A stretch of DNA of 64,000 nt from positions 47,136-111,135 of the forward strand of contig JADKJW010000016.1 in assembly GCA_016720835.1 (NCBI GenBank), in the 5' to 3' direction. The DNA is from Ignavibacteria bacterium (GTDB lineage Bacteria; Bacteroidota; Ignavibacteria; SZUA-365). Under the pieces are notes generated by a model. It did no database searches. It was given only the letters and a program-made list of their open reading frames with translations, and was not told the DNA's origin. A program made the translations under genes and the position numbers. Below, in pieces: positions 27,257 to 37,409 of this stretch. Each line of letters starts with the position of its first letter. The stretch's first letter is position 1.

Positions 27257-30200
27257 TAAATCAGACAGACTGCCTCTTCATCGGCCTCGATGTGGGCAGC
27301 ACCACCGTGAAGGCGGTGGTGATGGATCCGGCGGACGATCGCATCTTGTGGCAGGAGTACGAACGCCACGAGACGAAGCAACCGGAGAAAGTCCTTGAAT
27401 TCCTTGAGAAAATTCTGAATTCAACGAATCTGCCTCCGTCACGCTTCCGGATTTTCGCGACCGGATCCGGTGGCAATGCAATCGCCGGTTTCGTTGGCGC
27501 AAAGTTTGTACAAGAAGTCAATGCCGTCACGCTGGCGGTGGAAAAGCTCCACCCGAAGGCGGGTTCGGTCATCGAGCTCGGGGGTCAGGACGCGAAAATC
27601 ATCATCTTTCGTGAAGACCCCGAGACAGGCAAGAAGAAGAAGATTCCATCCATGAACGACAAGTGCGCCGGAGGCACCGGAGCTGTTCTTGACAAGATCA
27701 ACGCCAAGCTGAGAATCCCGGCGGAACAGCTTTCGGCGCTCGGATACGATGGAATCAAGCTTCATCCGGTCGCGGGGAAGTGCGGCGTGTTTGCGGAGAC
27801 GGACATCAACGGTCTCCAGAAGCAGGGCGTGCCGCCCGACGAGCTGATGGCCTCGCTCTTCGAATCGATCGTGCAGCAGAATCTGTCGGTGCTCACGCGC
27901 GGGCATACGCTCCGTCCTGAAGTGCTCCTGCTTGGCGGACCGAACACCTTCATCAAGGGCATGCTGGAATGCTGGCAGGCCAACATCGTGAAGGTGTGGG
28001 AAGAACGCAGCATGGTGTTGCCGGAAGGCGTCGACCCCGCATCGCTCATTCACGTCCCCGCAAATGCGCAGTACTTCGCGGCCATCGGCGCCGTCGAATT
28101 CGGAAAGGACAGCGAGGACGACGGGAGCCGCTTCATCGGCCTGGACAGCCTCCGGCGGTACATCGATGTCGGCCGTCACGAAATGAAACGCGCCAAGGGT
28201 TCAAAAGCCCTCTGCGCTTCACCCGACGAACTGGCGGAATTCAAAAAGGAATATTCGGTGACGCCGTTCGTTCGAAAAGTGCTCGCGCCGGGTACGGTAT
28301 TTCGCGCCTTTCTCGGCATCGATGGCGGCTCTACTTCGACGAAGGGAGTGCTTCTCGACGAGAAAAAGAATGTCGCATTCAAAGCCTACCAGCTCTCAAA
28401 AGGGAACCCCATCGAGGATACCATCCAGATCATCGGATCCCTCCACGACATGGTCACCTCGCAGGGAGCCTCCCTCGAAATCCTGGCCGTCGGTACCACC
28501 GGATATGCGAAGGACATCCTGAAAAACACCATCGGAGGCGATGTCGGACTCGTGGAGACTGTGGCGCATACCCAGGCCGCTCTTCATTTCTACGACAATG
28601 TCGACGTGATATGTGACGTTGGAGGACAGGACATAAAAATCATTGTCCTGAAAGATGATAGGGTCGTAGACTTCAAGTTGAATACACAATGTTCGGCTGG
28701 GAACGGATACTTTCTGCAGAGCACGGCAGAAGGTTTCGGATACCCCGTCGAGCAGTTTGCCGACATCGCTTTCACTGCCACGGCGTTGCCGGAATTCGGG
28801 TACGGCTGCGCGGTGTTCATGCAATCCGATATCGTCGATTTTCAACGGCAGGGCTGGCAGCCGGAAGAAATCCTTGCGGGACTCGCGGCGGTGCTCCCGA
28901 AGAATATCTGGCTGTACGTGTCCCAGATCGCCAATATGACGAAGCTCGGTACGAAATTCGTACTACAGGGCGGAACGCAACACAATCTCGCCGCAGTGAA
29001 GTCGCAGGTGGATTTCATTCGTTCCCGTTTCCGTGGAAAAGACGTGCAGCCCACCGTGATCGTGCACGAGCATACCGGCGAGGCCGGCGCCATCGGCTGC
29101 GCGGTGGAGGCCGCCCGGCTTCATGCGCTGGGCCAGCGCACGAGCTTCATCGGACTCGATGCAGTTTCCCGAATACGGTTCACATCGTCGAGGAACGAAG
29201 ACACGCGATGCTACTTCTGCAAGAACAAGTGCCTTCGAACCTTTATTGACGTCGAAACCTCCGAACCCGCGCACGAGGAGAGCAACAGTTTCGAGTACAA
29301 GGCCGGACCGGAATCCGTCCGCGCGGCGCGCTTCGAAACCGCGGATGAACAACGTCGGCACTCGGCATCGAAGATTCCTCTCGCGCCGGGCGCCAACCGC
29401 CTCATCATCGCGACCTGCGAGAAGGGTACCGTGGAGGACATCGAAGACATGCGCATGATCGCGAAGGGTCTCTCCGACTCGCGGAAGCAGTTCCCGAACC
29501 TGCTCGAGATCGCGGCCAGGGAAGCGTGGGCGGCCTACCCGGCCGCAGCAGCGCCGAGAGAGACCTCTCGCGGATTCTTCCGGCGAAAGGCCGCTGATCC
29601 CGAAGCGGTGCGACGAGAGAGGGCGGCCATCCGCGTCGGCGTGCCGCGCGTGTTGAACCTGTACTCCTACATGCCGTTCTTCTCCGCCTACTTCGAGAGT
29701 CTCGGTGTCCCGCACGCGCACCTCGTGTTCTCGGACTACACGTCCGAGGAACTGTACAAGGAAGGCTCGAAGCGCGGGAGCATCGATCCGTGTTTCCCGA
29801 GCAAGGTCGCCCTCTCGCACATTCACAACCTGCTGTTCCGCAAGCATCCGAAGACGCCGCTGTCGTGGATATTCTTCCCGATGATCGACGACCTGACGAC
29901 GGATCTTCACGGCGTCCTCGCGTCGAAGGCCTGTCCCACCGCCACCGGTACCTCCGAATCCGCGAAGGCCGCGTTCATCAAGGAAGAAGATCTGTTCGCC
30001 AAGCACGGCATCCGCTACCTCAATCCCTACATCTCGCTCAACGATGCCGACCGGACCGCACAGCAGCTGTTCGAGTATTTCCGCGAGCTCCTGCAATTGG
30101 AGGAGGAAGAGAATCGCTCGGCGGTTGCTCAAGGATTTGCGGCGCTCGACCGGTACAACGAGAGCGTGAAGCGTCAGGCTCGCGACGTGCTCGACGAGCT

Positions 30201-30858
30201 GGAGCGGGAAAACCGCATCGGCATCGTGGTCCTGGCGAGGCCCTATCACAACGATCCCGGTCTCAACCACGAGATCCTCGACGAATTCCAGAAAATCGGC
30301 TACCCCGTGTTTTCGCAGGATTCCCTGCCCACGGACCCGGACGTGCTCGAGCGCGTCTTCGGCGAGGACATCCGCGCCGGACGCATCTCGCATCCCATGG
30401 AAATCTCCGACGTCTGGAAGAATTCCTACAGCGAGAACACATCGAGGAAGGTGTGGGCCGCGAAGTACGTGGCGCGTCATCCGAACCTCGTCGCGCTGGA
30501 ACTGTCGAGTTTCAAGTGCGGCCACGATGCGCCGATTTATTCCCTCGTCCAGGAGATCGTCGAATGCGCAGGATCGCCGTACTTCTCCTTCAAGGATATC
30601 GATGAGAACAAGCCGACCGGCAGCATCAAAATCCGCGTCGAAACCATCGGGTACTTCCTGAAGCGCTATCGCGAGGAAATGCTCGATCAGAAACGGAAGC
30701 GACGGACGCTCCAGGACCTCATGCAGGAGTACGAAGCCCGCCTGCGGGTGGCACTTGACCGCGCGGACCACTCGCGGTACAGCCTCCCGCTGATCGACGG
30801 CGTGAAAGCCGATCACGAACCGGTCTCGATCCGGATCCCGGACAATGTGGGCGTGTAG
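27253..30858 (+). CDS. Giant CoA-dehydratase activase: two BadF/BcrD-type ATPase domains plus DUF2229-like C-terminus
   Basis: 1,201 residues. Two ASKHA ATPase domains occur in tandem: residues ~8-290 ('FIGLDVGSTTVKAVVMDPA') and ~350-625 ('FLGIDGGSTSTKGVLLDEKK'). Each carries the two cysteines that hold the bridging [4Fe-4S] cluster in HgdC dimers: 'NDKCAGGTG' with 'GKCGVFAETD' in the first, 'NTQCSAGNG' with 'GYGCAVFMQSD' in the second. One chain could therefore form a pseudo-dimer. A CxxCxxxC motif ('CYFCKNKC') follows near residue 656. The rest is DUF2229/HgdB-like, with 'IDPCFPSKVALSHIHNLLF' and 'SSFKCGHDAPIYSLVQEIV'. It probably drives ATP-dependent low-potential electron transfer to the partner protein. 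Target reaction unknown. Confidence 0.85.
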   Translation: MINQTDCLFIGLDVGSTTVKAVVMDPADDRILWQEYERHETKQPEKVLEFLEKILNSTNLPPSRFRIFATGSGGNAIAGFVGAKFVQEVNAVTLAVEKLHPKAGSVIELGGQDAKIIIFREDPETGKKKKIPSMNDKCAGGTGAVLDKINAKLRIPAEQLSALGYDGIKLHPVAGKCGVFAETDINGLQKQGVPPDELMASLFESIVQQNLSVLTRGHTLRPEVLLLGGPNTFIKGMLECWQANIVKVWEERSMVLPEGVDPASLIHVPANAQYFAAIGAVEFGKDSEDDGSRFIGLDSLRRYIDVGRHEMKRAKGSKALCASPDELAEFKKEYSVTPFVRKVLAPGTVFRAFLGIDGGSTSTKGVLLDEKKNVAFKAYQLSKGNPIEDTIQIIGSLHDMVTSQGASLEILAVGTTGYAKDILKNTIGGDVGLVETVAHTQAALHFYDNVDVICDVGGQDIKIIVLKDDRVVDFKLNTQCSAGNGYFLQSTAEGFGYPVEQFADIAFTATALPEFGYGCAVFMQSDIVDFQRQGWQPEEILAGLAAVLPKNIWLYVSQIANMTKLGTKFVLQGGTQHNLAAVKSQVDFIRSRFRGKDVQPTVIVHEHTGEAGAIGCAVEAARLHALGQRTSFIGLDAVSRIRFTSSRNEDTRCYFCKNKCLRTFIDVETSEPAHEESNSFEYKAGPESVRAARFETADEQRRHSASKIPLAPGANRLIIATCEKGTVEDIEDMRMIAKGLSDSRKQFPNLLEIAAREAWAAYPAAAAPRETSRGFFRRKAADPEAVRRERAAIRVGVPRVLNLYSYMPFFSAYFESLGVPHAHLVFSDYTSEELYKEGSKRGSIDPCFPSKVALSHIHNLLFRKHPKTPLSWIFFPMIDDLTTDLHGVLASKACPTATGTSESAKAAFIKEEDLFAKHGIRYLNPYISLNDADRTAQQLFEYFRELLQLEEEENRSAVAQGFAALDRYNESVKRQARDVLDELERENRIGIVVLARPYHNDPGLNHEILDEFQKIGYPVFSQDSLPTDPDVLERVFGEDIRAGRISHPMEISDVWKNSYSENTSRKVWAAKYVARHPNLVALELSSFKCGHDAPIYSLVQEIVECAGSPYFSFKDIDENKPTGSIKIRVETIGYFLKRYREEMLDQKRKRRTLQDLMQEYEARLRVALDRADHSRYSLPLIDGVKADHEPVSIRIPDNVGV

Positions 30859-30869
30859 GAGCGCGAACC

Positions 30870-31145
30870 ATGACCGTTGAAAAACTCATGTTCGAGATCT
30901 ACCGCGAGCGCGAATTCAACCGCGCGTTTCGCGTCGTCTACTACTCCGAATTGAACGAGCACAACCGCGAATTCGAAATCAACCGCGCGATGGCGGGAGA
31001 GTCCTACTTCGATGGATACCTCCTCGACAAGAGCAAGGATGCGGCGAAGTCCGCCATCGACGCGCTGCTGCATCGCCTCAACGCGGGCGATGCGGTGGAC
31101 GCGACGGCGGCTCGCGCGGAGCTGCAATCGTATCTCGCAGAATGA
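30870..31145 (+). CDS. Small hypothetical protein, third gene of the activase operon
   Basis: 91 residues, highly charged and helical ('EKLMFEIYREREFNRAFR'), with no membrane segment, cysteine or known motif. It starts 12 bp after the activase stop, with GGAG about 8 nt before the ATG, and its own stop overlaps the next ATG (ATGA). The tight spacing makes co-expression with the activase pair likely, perhaps as an accessory subunit. I do not recognise the family. Confidence 0.7.
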   Translation: MTVEKLMFEIYREREFNRAFRVVYYSELNEHNREFEINRAMAGESYFDGYLLDKSKDAAKSAIDALLHRLNAGDAVDATAARAELQSYLAE

Positions 31146-32147
31146 ACGCCAGCCTGACACCCGCCCTGTTCGCACTTGCGCTCCTCGCGGGAGTGTCTGA
31201 TCGCGCGCGGAGTCAGGCGGCAACCTCTCCGATCCTGTTCTTCGGCGACTCGATCACGGAAGGATGGATGGACGCGGCGAAACATGCGTCCCTGGCGTAC
31301 CCCGCGGTGTGCGACTCGCTGCTCCGCGCCGCGGGATACGCCGGAGAGACGCGCAATCTCGGGCGGGCGGGGGAGACGACCGACGACGCTGTCGCGCGCA
31401 TCGACGCCGACGTGCTGGCGGTGCGGCCTTCCGTCGTGCTGATCGCCTTCGGCTCGAACGACTGGTACATTCACGGATACGCGACCGCCCCGCGTGTGCC
31501 GCTCAAACGTTTCAAGGAAAATCTTGATATCCTGATCCGGAAAATTCGCGGCCTTGGCGGCCGGCCCGTGCTGCTCGGCCTGCCGCCGGTGCTTGCGGAC
31601 CGCTACTACCAGTATTCCGCCGCGCGATTATATGCGGGGTTCGGCGGCGTCGCCTCGCTGCGCGGGGACTACGATGCCGCGATCGCCGAGCGCGCATCCG
31701 CGTTGCGCGTGCCTTTCATCTCCGCTGCTTTCGACAGCGCGGACGTGCCGGATCTGCTCGGTGTCGATGGTGTGCACCCGACCGCGGAAGCGCACCGGCG
31801 CATCGCCCGCGCGCTCCTCCCCGCGCTGCTGGAAGCATACGCCGCACAGCCGACGCCGCTCGCGCGGCCCGCGACCCTGGCGGTATATCCGGTCCCCATG
31901 CGGTCGGATGACGCGCACACGCTGATCGCGGAAATCGGCACGTCGGGCCCCGGGATGTTTTATTGCGCGGTGCTCGATGCGCGGCAGGCGTGTCAGAACC
32001 TTCCGCTATTTCGCGGCGGCGGCCGGCACGCACTTCATCGTCTGGGACGGCCTCGCCGACGACGGGGCGCGCGCCACTCGCGGCATGTACCTGCTGGTGC
32101 TCGACTCGGGCGATGGCAGATCAGAAAAAAAATTCACCATACTCTAG
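31142..32147 (+). CDS. Secreted SGNH hydrolase with T9SS/FlgD-like C-terminal tail (frameshifted)
   Basis: About 335 residues across one frameshift. A signal peptide is followed by SGNH blocks 'ILFFGDSITEGW' (GDS, nucleophile), 'NLGRAGETTDD' (Gly), 'VLIAFGSNDWY' (Asn) and 'LGVDGVHPTAEAHR' (Asp-His). After 'LAVYPVPMRSDDA' a base is missing near 31981-31986. In the restored frame the chain continues as 'FIVWDGLADDGARATRGMYL' and ends 'KKFTIL', stopping at 32147. That is a C-terminal sorting or FlgD-Ig-like domain, so the enzyme is probably a T9SS cargo. It may deacetylate or de-esterify a surface glycan. The stop is 11 bp before the next start. Confidence 0.82.
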
Positions 32148-32158
32148 GAGATCCGTTC

Positions 32159-33337
32159 GTGAAACACCTTCCGATTCTCGCGGCCACGCTGCTTCTGGCG
32201 GCATTCGCAACACCCTGCGCGCTTGCGCAGTCCATCCCGTCGAAGGGGGAAGAGTCCATGTTCCGCAAAGGCTTCGACATGCCCGTCGGCATTCCGCACG
32301 GGACCTGGGATTTCGACGAATGGCCGGGAGTCGATCATCCCGTCGTGTACAAGCAGAACTACATGTACAACAGTTTTCCGACGGAGAAGATCAAGATCGA
32401 TTACTTCCTCAGCGTTTTCGACGCGAACGATCACGAAGGGTATCTCAAGCTGCCGGACACGCTCCGCGCTCGCGGGTTCACGGATTTTACGGGCATCATC
32501 AAGTCCAAATCCGCAAAGAATAAAACCATGCTCGGCATCTTCTGTCACCCCGATGACGAGGTCCTCCTCGCCGGGGGATTGCTCTCGTATGCCGCGGCGA
32601 ACGGCTGGAGAGTCAAGGTGATTCTCCTCTCGAACGGCGCTGATGGCGCGGAAGGGCAGTCGGACGCGCCTTCGTCGGCGCTCGGCGGGTACAACAGCTT
32701 CGGCATCACCGCCGACGGGAAAACCGTGGTGAAGAACGACGTGATGGGCGAACGGAAACTCGACATCATCAAGAAGTACGCGAATGAACTCGGGGTCCCC
32801 GTCGAAGTCATGTCGATCGATCTCACGGTCGACGGAAAGAAGGTGGTGCAGCTTGGCGAAGCTCCCGGACTGGATTTTCCGATGACCTTCGGGACGGCCA
32901 GTCCGTACCGGGCCGCCGTTTTCGCGCGTCTCAAGGAGATCATCAACGCGGAGAAACCCGCGATCATTCTCGGGCACGGGAAGGACGGCGAATACGCGAA
33001 CTACCTCCACAAGATGGCGCACGATCTGACGATCGATGCCGCGCGAGAATACTCGTCTTCCTCTCCAGTGGATGTCTACACCTGTTTCCCCGAGTACAAT
33101 CATCAGGACCGCATCACGCATTTCGTCGACCTCAACCTCGACAAGGCCGGGGCATGGATACGGAAGTGGAGCGCCATCAAGAACATTTCCTTCCTCTACA
33201 AGGAAGGGAATGATTATGACAAACCGTGGGATCCCAACGATACGCTCATGGATGGCGCCTTCGTGAAGGATTACGGCTTCACGCCTGAAACGGGCGAACC
33301 GCCGCGCTACGAATTTTTCCAGAAAGTGAATCTGTAA
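32159..33337 (+). CDS. Exported PIG-L (LmbE-like) deacetylase family protein
   Basis: 392 residues from a GTG at 32159 (AGGAG 8 nt upstream), opening a signal peptide 'KHLPILAATLLLAAFATPC'. The LmbE/PIG-L metal motif is 'FCHPDDEVLLAGG' (HPDDE). A later segment 'LGHGKDGEYANYLHKMAHD' stands where the family has its second His motif. These enzymes remove N-acetyl groups from GlcNAc-type substrates using zinc. The export signal suggests a periplasmic or surface substrate. Adjacent to the SGNH hydrolase and just upstream of the glycan cluster. Confidence 0.85.
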   Translation: MKHLPILAATLLLAAFATPCALAQSIPSKGEESMFRKGFDMPVGIPHGTWDFDEWPGVDHPVVYKQNYMYNSFPTEKIKIDYFLSVFDANDHEGYLKLPDTLRARGFTDFTGIIKSKSAKNKTMLGIFCHPDDEVLLAGGLLSYAAANGWRVKVILLSNGADGAEGQSDAPSSALGGYNSFGITADGKTVVKNDVMGERKLDIIKKYANELGVPVEVMSIDLTVDGKKVVQLGEAPGLDFPMTFGTASPYRAAVFARLKEIINAEKPAIILGHGKDGEYANYLHKMAHDLTIDAAREYSSSSPVDVYTCFPEYNHQDRITHFVDLNLDKAGAWIRKWSAIKNISFLYKEGNDYDKPWDPNDTLMDGAFVKDYGFTPETGEPPRYEFFQKVNL

Positions 33338-33357
33338 TCCTCGCCGCAGCCTCCGCC

Positions 33358-34407
33358 ATGACCATCGTCTTTTTCACGCATCGCTTCCTGCCGGACATCG
33401 GCGGCGTGGAAATCGCGACCGCCCGTCTGGCGGAAACGCTCGCGGCGATGGGCCATCGCATGATCGTCGTCACCGAAAGTCCGTCGGAGGAATGCGCGCT
33501 CGCGGGAGTCACCGTGCTGCGCATGCGCGTCCGTGCGGCGCGTCCCTTCACGCGGCTGCTTCACTGGCGATGGATGTGGAAACACCGCGCAGTGTTTCGG
33601 GAAGCGGATGCGCTCCATTTCCATGACTACGGCACCTTCGTCCACTGGTTCCTGCCGCTGAAATGGGCGGTGCGCGGTCCGGTCTATGCCATGACCTTCC
33701 ACGGCTTCGATTCCTGGCCGGTCCGGAAACGGGATGACCGGCTCCGCGCCTTCGCGGCTTCACGGATGGACGTGACCTTCGGGTGCGGACGATTCATCGC
33801 GCGGCATTATCGGCAGCGCATCGATCACTTCTACGTCGGGGCGCCCGTGCGTCTGCCGAAGTCGCGGCCGGGTCCGGTCACCGCGTCGTTTCTGTACATC
33901 GGACGGGTCGCGGACGACACCGGCATTCTCGCGTTCGCGGAGTGCCTCGCTGTCGCGGCGACGCGCGCGGGGCATGTGCCGGTATTGACCATCGTCGGAG
34001 ACGGACCCTTGACCGGCGCGGTGCTGCAGGCCACGGGGGTCACAGTGACGGTGCGCTTCCATCCGCCGACAACGGACGTCGCGCCGTTCCTCGAGGAGAC
34101 CGGCTACGTGGTCGGCACGGGATTTCTCGCGCTGTTCGATGCCTTTGCCTTCGAGCGGCCGGTGCTTGTCCCGGCATTGACCACCATCAAGCGCGATTAC
34201 TTCGATTCCATCGACCGCATCGGGGAACTCGTTCTGCTCGCCCGCGACAGGGACGAACTCGTTTCGCTGCTGGCGGGCATTCTCGAGACGCCGGTTTCCG
34301 ACGCCGTCACCGCGCGTGTGCGCAACGCGAAGTCCTATGTCGACACCCTGTCGTGGGAGGGCATTGCGCGGATGTATCTGGATGGTTATGAGCGGCACGC
34401 AGCGTAA
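33358..34407 (+). CDS. Glycosyltransferase, GT4 type
   Basis: 349 residues, two Rossmann-like halves. The N-terminus 'FFTHRFLPDIGGVEIATARL' is the typical GT4 acceptor-side start. The C-terminal half holds 'FLYIGRVADDTG', 'LTIVGDGPL' and 'FDAFAFERPVLVPA' in place of a canonical E-x7-E motif. It should be a cytoplasmic retaining glycosyltransferase adding a sugar to a lipid-linked glycan. First gene of a run in which most genes overlap. The next start lies 20 bp inside it. Confidence 0.85.
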   Translation: MTIVFFTHRFLPDIGGVEIATARLAETLAAMGHRMIVVTESPSEECALAGVTVLRMRVRAARPFTRLLHWRWMWKHRAVFREADALHFHDYGTFVHWFLPLKWAVRGPVYAMTFHGFDSWPVRKRDDRLRAFAASRMDVTFGCGRFIARHYRQRIDHFYVGAPVRLPKSRPGPVTASFLYIGRVADDTGILAFAECLAVAATRAGHVPVLTIVGDGPLTGAVLQATGVTVTVRFHPPTTDVAPFLEETGYVVGTGFLALFDAFAFERPVLVPALTTIKRDYFDSIDRIGELVLLARDRDELVSLLAGILETPVSDAVTARVRNAKSYVDTLSWEGIARMYLDGYERHAA

Positions 34408-35557
34408 GCGCCAGGCGCGCATCGCGTTCGTCGCCCGGCCCGATCTGCTCGCGAATCCGGGAGGCGACACCACGCAGATCCTCGCCACGAGAGTGGAGTT
34501 GCAACGCATGGGCATCGATGTTCGCCTGCTGCTCGCGGATCGCTCCTGCGCCGCGTTGCATCGCGACATCATCGCGGAGTGCGACCTGGTCCACTGCTTC
34601 AACATGCTCCTCGCGTATCAATTCGAGTGGATGATCGACCTCGCGATATCGCATGGCAGACCTGTCGCGCTCTCTCCCATTTTCTGGGACATGGAGGCAT
34701 ACGAGCGCGGGGGACACTCCATCGCATGGTGGAAAAAGACGACGCTTGCCGTGCTGTCTTCCGGGCTGGGCCGGCCGGCGCAGGCGATGCTCTCGCAGCG
34801 GCTCAAATCCGTCACCTACAATCCGTACTTCCGCGCTCGCGTGCGGGCGATCCTCGCGAAGTGCCACGTGTTGCTGCCGAATTCGTCCGCGGAGGAAAGG
34901 TTGCTCCACGAGCGCGTCGGTGAGCGCCTTCCGTGCCGCGTCGTGCACAACGGTTGTCGCGCGCTCGAAATCAGTCCCTCGCGTCCTGCCGGCGCCCCGG
35001 AACGATACGTCCTGTGCGTCGGGCGCATCGAACGACGGAAAAATCAGCTTGCCCTCGTGCGCGCGGTGGCCGGCCTCGAGCTTCCTCTGGTGTTTCTTGG
35101 CTCCGTCAACCACGCGGAGGAAGGGTACTGGCGCCAGTGCCGGCACGCGGCCGCCCGGCTCGGTGTCCGGGTCGTGCATGTGGACGGGCTTCCCTGGGAA
35201 GAGGTGTGGCCGTACTATGTCCATGCGGACGCGCATGCGCAGCCGAGCTGGTTCGAAACTCCCGGGCTTTCGAGCCTTGAGGCCGCGGCCGCGGGTTGCC
35301 CGATCGTGTGTACCGATCAGGGATCGGCCGGAGAATACTTCGGAGAGTACGCGGAGTACTGCTCTCCCTGCAACGATGCATCCATTCGCGACGCGATCAG
35401 GCGTGCCCTCGCCGCCCCGTCGCGGAAAGACGAGCGCAGCGCCTTCGTTCGCGCGCATTACACATGGACCATCGCCGCGCAGCAGACGCTCGACGCGTAC
35501 CGCGCGCTCGGTGTGGCGGTTCCGTCGAAGGAGATCACCACCGATGCGCTGGCGTGA
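34388..35557 (+). CDS. Glycosyltransferase, GT4 type
   Basis: 389 residues from the ATG at 34388. 'YVLCVGRIERRKNQLALVRA' and 'SWFETPGLSSLEAAAAGCPI' (with the E-x7-E motif) are diagnostic of the GT4 donor-binding half, and 'ANPGGDTTQILAT' of the N-terminal half. Probably transfers an activated sugar during surface-polysaccharide assembly. Overlaps the preceding GT4 gene by 20 bp and the flippase gene by 14 bp. Sugar specificity cannot be read. Confidence 0.87.
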   Translation: MSGTQRKRQARIAFVARPDLLANPGGDTTQILATRVELQRMGIDVRLLLADRSCAALHRDIIAECDLVHCFNMLLAYQFEWMIDLAISHGRPVALSPIFWDMEAYERGGHSIAWWKKTTLAVLSSGLGRPAQAMLSQRLKSVTYNPYFRARVRAILAKCHVLLPNSSAEERLLHERVGERLPCRVVHNGCRALEISPSRPAGAPERYVLCVGRIERRKNQLALVRAVAGLELPLVFLGSVNHAEEGYWRQCRHAAARLGVRVVHVDGLPWEEVWPYYVHADAHAQPSWFETPGLSSLEAAAAGCPIVCTDQGSAGEYFGEYAEYCSPCNDASIRDAIRRALAAPSRKDERSAFVRAHYTWTIAAQQTLDAYRALGVAVPSKEITTDALA

Positions 35558-36846
35558 CTCGATGCTGGAGTACCTGCCCGCGCATGCGCGTGAAAGCGGC
35601 GTGGTGTTTGCCGGGGATGTGCTGTCGAAATTCCTGACCTTTCTGATCACCATCCTGTTGCTGAAGCTCGTCACTCCGGCCGAGTATGCCTTGTACGGCG
35701 TGTTCATCGCGGTGCTGCCGACGGTCAACCAGTTCACGGATTCCGGCCTGAGTTCCAGCATCGTGCGGTTCCAGGCCCTGTATCAGCATCACGATCCCGA
35801 TCGCGCCACGGCGCATCTGCGCGTCGCATGGATGGTGAAATGGGCCGTGCTGCTGCCGACGGCCGCGCTGCTGTTCGTCTGCGCGCCGCTGCTCGCCGAA
35901 CTGGTGTTCCCGCTTCCCGGGCGCGGCGCATGCGATCCGTCTTGTGAGTCTTGGTGTCGTCGGCAACGGGCTCTATGAATTCATGCAGGCGGTGTTCCAA
36001 TCGCGGCAGCGCTTCGGCACCCTCACCGCGATGCGGCTCTCGGAAGGCGGGGGCAAGCTGCTCTTCATCGTGGCGTTCATCGGGATCGGCGCCTTCAGCC
36101 TCGACGCGGTGTATCTCGCGTACGTGATCGTCCCGACGGCGGTCAGCGCAATGGGGATCGTGCTCGCGCGGTCCATGTGGGGGCGCGTGCAGGGTGCGTG
36201 GCGCGATATCGCGAAGGAGATGTTCGGATTCGGGAAGTGGATGATGCTGTCGTCTTTCGCCACCATGTTCCTCATGCGTCTCGACCTTTTCATGATTCCG
36301 CGAATGCTGCGGGACCAGCCCGATGACATCGGGTTGTACGCGGCCGCCGCGCGCCTGTGCATCCCGCTCATCGTGGTGACGGGATCGGTGGCGACCGTGT
36401 TTTTTCCGAAGGCGATGGCGCTGCGGACGATGGACGGCATGCGGCAGTACATCAGAAAATCCTTGCAGATCACGGTGCCGCTGCTGGTCCTCTCCGTGCT
36501 CTACGCCGCGGCGGTCACCATCGGCATCACGCTGTTCCTTCCGAAGTACCTCGGTGCGCGTCCGCTGTTCCTCGTGCTGTTCATCGGATATGCCTGGACG
36601 ATTTTCGGAAATCCGCTCACCATGCTGGTGCTGAGCATCAACCGCGCGCATGTCGTCACCACGATCAGCATCGTGCAGCTCTTCTGCACGGTCGCGTCGC
36701 ACTATTACTTCATTTCCGTGATGGGGGCGATGGGAGCGGCGGTCAGCACCGTGCTGATGTGGTTCCTCGCGGGCGCGGTCTCCCTGTGGTACTTGTACAC
36801 GCATCGGCACGCCATTGAATCCGCCACGGAGAGGGGACAGCCATGA
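35544..36846 (+). CDS. Polysaccharide flippase, Wzx/MATE-like (frameshifted)
   Basis: About 434 residues across one frameshift, with roughly 12 hydrophobic helices. It starts 'MRWRDSMLEYLPAHARESGV' (AAGGAG 10 nt before the ATG), and the first helices include 'GDVLSKFLTFLITILLLKLV'. An extra G in the GGG at 35919-35921 breaks the frame after 'ELVFPLPG'; removing it continues into 'IRLVSLGVVGNGLYEFMQAV' and the remaining helices. It should move lipid-linked oligosaccharides across the inner membrane for surface glycan export. Its place between glycosyltransferases and modifying enzymes fits. Confidence 0.86.
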
Positions 36847-37409
36847 ATCCGCTCCTTGCCATGTTGCACCGGCTTTTCGTCTCGATGGAAAGCATCGAGC
36901 GCAAGGCCGTGGTCGCGGCGCTGCGCCGGGCGGGCAACGTGCTTCCCGCCTCGCTCAGCCTCGGCAGGCGCGTGCAGCTCGACGTGCACGCGCGCGGTCG
37001 TCTCGTCTGTGGCGAGCGCGTGTCCGTCCTGCAGGATTCCTGGCTCATGGTGGAAGACGGCGACGCCATGGAGTTCGGCGACGACGTGTTCATCTCGCAG
37101 CATTGCACGGTGTCAGGATCGGTGCGCATCGGACGCGACACCCTCATCGCGGCCTACGTGACGATCATCGACGCGAACCACGTCATCGAGCGCGCGGATG
37201 TTCCGATACGCCTGCAGGGCGGAGTCAAGCGTCCGATCCGTATCGGAGAAGATGTCTGGATCGGCGCGTCCTCGGTCATCCTGCCGGGCGTCACGATCGG
37301 GGACCACGCCGTCGTCGGCGCGAACAGCACCGTCACGCGCGACGTCCCCGCCTGGGCGATCGTCGCGGGGAGTCCGGCGCGCGTGCTGCGCATGCGGGAG
37401 CACCCATGA
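36843..37409 (+). CDS. Left-handed beta-helix acyltransferase (hexapeptide repeat)
   Basis: 188 residues. Hexapeptide repeats run from about residue 55 to 175, including 'IGEDVWIGASSVILPGVTIG' and 'DHAVVGANSTVTRDVPAWA', ending in 'AIVAGSPARVLR'. This is the maltose/galactoside O-acetyltransferase-like group, using acetyl-CoA. It probably O-acetylates a sugar of the glycan made by this cluster. ATG overlaps the flippase stop by four bases, and its own stop overlaps the next ATG. Confidence 0.9.
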   Translation: MNPLLAMLHRLFVSMESIERKAVVAALRRAGNVLPASLSLGRRVQLDVHARGRLVCGERVSVLQDSWLMVEDGDAMEFGDDVFISQHCTVSGSVRIGRDTLIAAYVTIIDANHVIERADVPIRLQGGVKRPIRIGEDVWIGASSVILPGVTIGDHAVVGANSTVTRDVPAWAIVAGSPARVLRMREHP

